From contig JAISES010000524.1 in NCBI GenBank assembly GCA_031263965.1, forward strand, positions 1-8,160: a DNA stretch of 8,160 nucleotides, in the 5' to 3' direction. This DNA comes from Prevotella sp. (GTDB lineage Bacteria; Bacteroidota; Bacteroidia; Bacteroidales; Dysgonomonadaceae). A program made the translations under genes and the position numbers. A model generated the notes under the pieces. It saw nothing but the letters and a program-made list of their open reading frames with translations. It made no database searches and was not told the DNA's origin. Below, piece by piece: positions 6,762-8,160 of the stretch (positions within the stretch are counted from its first letter, which is position 1; every line of letters begins with the position of its first letter).

Positions 6762-7271
6762 ATGAAAAAGATAATACTTATAACAGGCGGGCAACGTTCG
6801 GGTAAAAGCAGTTACGCTGAAAAACTTGCCTTATCCCTTTCCCCGAACCCTGTCTATCTGGCAACATCGCGTGTGTGGGATGAAGAGCACCGGATGCGCA
6901 TTGAACGGCACAAGGCTAATCGCGGCAATGAATGGGTGAATATAGAGGAAGAAAAAGAATTAAGCAAGCATAACTTTGCAGGACATGTAGTTCTTATAGA
7001 TTGTGTAACTTTATGGGCAACTAATTTCTTTTTCGATCTGCAATCGGATGTGGAGCAGTCTCTTGCATCTCTGAAAAGCGAGTTCGACAGTTTTACCGGT
7101 CAGGATGCGCAATTCATCTTTGTGACCAACGAAATCGGCATGGGTGAAATGCCGCAAAACGAACTCCAGCGTAAGTTTGCCGGCTTGCAAGGCTGGTTCA
7201 ACCAATATGTTGCATCCAAAGCCGGCGAGGTGTATCTGATGGTATCGGGGATACCTGTCAGGATAAAGTAG
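6762..7271 (+). CDS. cobU: Adenosylcobinamide kinase / adenosylcobinamide-phosphate guanylyltransferase CobU
   Basis: CobU phosphorylates adenosylcobinamide and then transfers GMP from GTP to give adenosylcobinamide-GDP, the activated half of cobalamin before lower-ligand attachment. The 169 residues form one P-loop domain. ILITGGQRSGKSSYAEK (5-21) is the Walker A loop and YLATSRVWDEEHRMRIERHK (32-51) follows. His50 within RIERHK aligns with the guanylylated His46 of Salmonella CobU. VLIDCVTLWATN (77-88) is the Walker B-like segment, and FVTNEIGMGEMP (120-131) and the C-terminal VSGIPVRIK (161-169) are typical. The length is normal (about 170-180). The ATG at 6762 puts the P-loop at the expected distance. 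No Shine-Dalgarno site is visible. The stop is the first of three in-frame stops (TAG TAG TAA) formed where a heptamer array begins. Confidence 0.96.
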   Translation: MKKIILITGGQRSGKSSYAEKLALSLSPNPVYLATSRVWDEEHRMRIERHKANRGNEWVNIEEEKELSKHNFAGHVVLIDCVTLWATNFFFDLQSDVEQSLASLKSEFDSFTGQDAQFIFVTNEIGMGEMPQNELQRKFAGLQGWFNQYVASKAGEVYLMVSGIPVRIK

Positions 7272-7298
7272 TAGTAAGTAGTAAGTAGTAAGTAGTAA
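7271..7298 (+). repeat. GTAGTAA heptamer tandem array right after cobU
   Basis: Four perfect head-to-tail copies of GTAGTAA occupy 7271-7298, with a partial GTA before (7268-7270) and GT after. The unit is 7 bases and contains TAG and TAA, so the array puts stop codons in all three frames. It begins at the cobU stop codon itself. Confidence 0.9.
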
Positions 7299-7321
7299 GT
7301 GTACTCTTCTATTCAGCTTTT

Positions 7322-7337
7322 AAGTTGCTTGGCAACT
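7322..7337 (+). other. Small perfect hairpin in the cobU-cobT gap
   Basis: AGTTGC (7323-7328) and GCAACT (7332-7337) are perfect complements around a TTG loop, giving a 6-bp stem. No T-tract follows, so this is not a classic intrinsic terminator. It could instead be a small mRNA structure or processing site. It sits in the loop region between the heptamer array and the direct repeats. Confidence 0.4.
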
Positions 7338-7339
7338 GA

Positions 7340-7369
7340 TAACTACTTAACTTCTTTAACTACTTAACT
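7340..7369 (+). repeat. Two 13-base direct repeats TAACTACTTAACT, partly complementary to the heptamer array
   Basis: TAACTACTTAACT occurs at 7340-7352 and 7357-7369, separated by TCTT. Its core ACTACTTA (7342-7349 and 7359-7366) is the exact reverse complement of TAAGTAGT, found three times in the heptamer array (7275-7282, 7282-7289, 7289-7296). The two sets could pair as a long imperfect stem with slipped registers. The remainder of the gap, to the cobT ATG at 7414, is A/T-rich. I see no promoter consensus or gene there. Confidence 0.75.
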
Positions 7370-7413
7370 GCTTATTGATATGATTACTAACAAAATAACA
7401 AATAAATTATACG

Positions 7414-8160
7414 ATGTTACATTTCAATATTGAAAAACCAAAAGACGATATCCGGTCTTGTTTGCAGGACAAAATAGATAATCTGACCAAACCCAAAGGC
7501 TCGCTGGGTGTGCTTGAAGATTTGGCTGTGCAGATCGGACTCATACAACAAACCCTTGAGCCTGAACTATCACATCCCTGCCATATAGTTTTTGCCGGCG
7601 ATCATGGTATTGCAGCAGAAGGTGTCAGTCCATCGCCGCAGGAAGTCACGCATCAGATGATAGTAAACTTCTGGGCCGGAGGAGCGGGGATTAACTTTCT
7701 GTCGCGTCAGCATGGCTTTGACCTGAATATTGTCGATGCAGGAGTTAATTATGACTTTAAAGCGGATGATCCTATCATAAATAAAAAGATACGGAAATCG
7801 ACCCGTAACTACCTGCACGAAGCCGCTATGACCCGGGAGGAAATGAATCTGGCTATACTCTATGGCGCCGGATGTGTACAAGCCTGTTACGATAAAGGCT
7901 GCAATGTCATTAGTTTCGGCGAAATGGGTATTACCAATACATCATCGTCGGCCCTGTGGATGTCGTGTATGACAGGTATAGACCTGAAATTATGCGTTGG
8001 TGCCGGATGTGACGATTCGGGCAATATCCTGTCCCACAAATATAATGTATTGAAGCAAGCGCAACAGAATTATGCCGGAGAAGGTTCGACTGAGGACTAT
8101 ATGCGTTATTTCGGAGGATATGAGATGGTTATGGCTGTGGGAGCGATGCTGAAAGCTGCC
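7414..8160 (+). CDS. cobT: Nicotinate-nucleotide--dimethylbenzimidazole phosphoribosyltransferase CobT (partial, 3' end outside window)
   Basis: CobT transfers phosphoribose from nicotinate mononucleotide to 5,6-dimethylbenzimidazole or a related base, giving alpha-ribazole phosphate for the lower ligand. The frame from ATG 7414 stays open to the right edge, giving 249 codons starting [12 protein letters not shown]. Family motifs are [15 protein letters not shown] (24-38), [16 protein letters not shown] (59-74), a following THQM segment, [17 protein letters not shown], and [12 protein letters not shown], the counterpart of the GEMGIGNTT motif; [16 protein letters not shown] lies at the edge. 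CobT proteins are normally about 340-355 residues, so roughly 100 are missing, including the region of the catalytic glutamate (Glu317 in Salmonella). No frameshift is seen. The start fits the family N-terminus; the leader is A/T-rich without a Shine-Dalgarno site. Its position 142 bases after cobU suits lower-ligand assembly genes, and cobS may follow downstream. Confidence 0.93.
   Translation, partial: MLHFNIEKPKDDIRSCLQDKIDNLTKPKGSLGVLEDLAVQIGLIQQTLEPELSHPCHIVFAGDHGIAAEGVSPSPQEVTHQMIVNFWAGGAGINFLSRQHGFDLNIVDAGVNYDFKADDPIINKKIRKSTRNYLHEAAMTREEMNLAILYGAGCVQACYDKGCNVISFGEMGITNTSSSALWMSCMTGIDLKLCVGAGCDDSGNILSHKYNVLKQAQQNYAGEGSTEDYMRYFGGYEMVMAVGAMLKAA

Noticed and set aside
6587..6805. 72-codon + strand frame bridging the gap before cobU
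   Set aside because: It overlaps the conserved end of CbiF and the CobU P-loop in another frame, and its sequence is low-complexity and lacks any domain.
7271..7369. CRISPR array or phage attachment site in the repeat-rich cobU-cobT gap
   Set aside because: Units are 7 and 13 bases, with no regular unique spacers, no cas or integrase gene, and no tRNA nearby.

Overview
The window is a stretch of an anaerobic-type cobalamin (vitamin B12) biosynthesis operon, read entirely on the + strand. It holds six complete genes, one gene cut by the right edge and the possible tail of another at the left edge. Protein motifs and style (a CobL-type CbiE-CbiT fusion, a CbiG-CbiF fusion, a short CobD that begins MINGHGDD, mostly A/T-rich leaders with little Shine-Dalgarno signal) point to the Bacteroidota, probably a gut-type Bacteroidales such as the Parabacteroides/Dysgonomonas group. 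The phylum call is fairly firm; the genus is a guess. CbiG belongs to the early-cobalt pathway, which suits an anaerobe.

Layout: 3-107, possible C-terminal end of an unrecognised gene. 151-1716, cobQ (cobyric acid synthase). 1713-2714, cobD-type threonine-phosphate decarboxylase. 2705-3652, cbiB. 3659-4849, cbiE-cbiT (cobL). 4846-6669, cbiG-cbiF fusion. 6670-6761, a 92-base gap with no gene. 6762-7271, cobU. 7272-7413, a gap rich in short repeats. 7414-8160, cobT, missing its C-terminal part at the window edge. The first five genes are packed with overlaps of 4 or 10 bases or a 6-base gap, so they look co-transcribed and translationally coupled; cobU and cobT follow in the same direction after gaps of about 90 and 140 bases. 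No convincing promoter, riboswitch or rho-independent terminator is visible.

How the genes work together: CbiF, CbiG, CbiT and CbiE carry out middle steps of corrin ring formation (C11 methylation, ring contraction by loss of C20, C15 methylation with decarboxylation, C5 methylation). CobQ amidates four side chains to give adenosylcobyric acid. CobD makes aminopropanol phosphate and CbiB attaches it. CobU activates the product as adenosylcobinamide-GDP, and CobT makes alpha-ribazole phosphate for the lower ligand. Cobalamin synthase (CobS), the other ring enzymes (CbiA, C, D, H, J, L), the cobalt chelatase and any threonine kinase are not in the window.

The system itself is well known. The least ordinary signals are two repeats at gene 3' ends. 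A palindromic, C/G-tract element at about 1625-1709 lies inside the end of cobQ: it appears to have added about 31 codons to CobQ, and it supplies both the purine-rich ribosome-binding tract and the ATGA overlap for the next gene. A GTAGTAA heptamer array starts exactly at the cobU stop codon and is partly complementary to a pair of 13-base direct repeats about 60 bases downstream.
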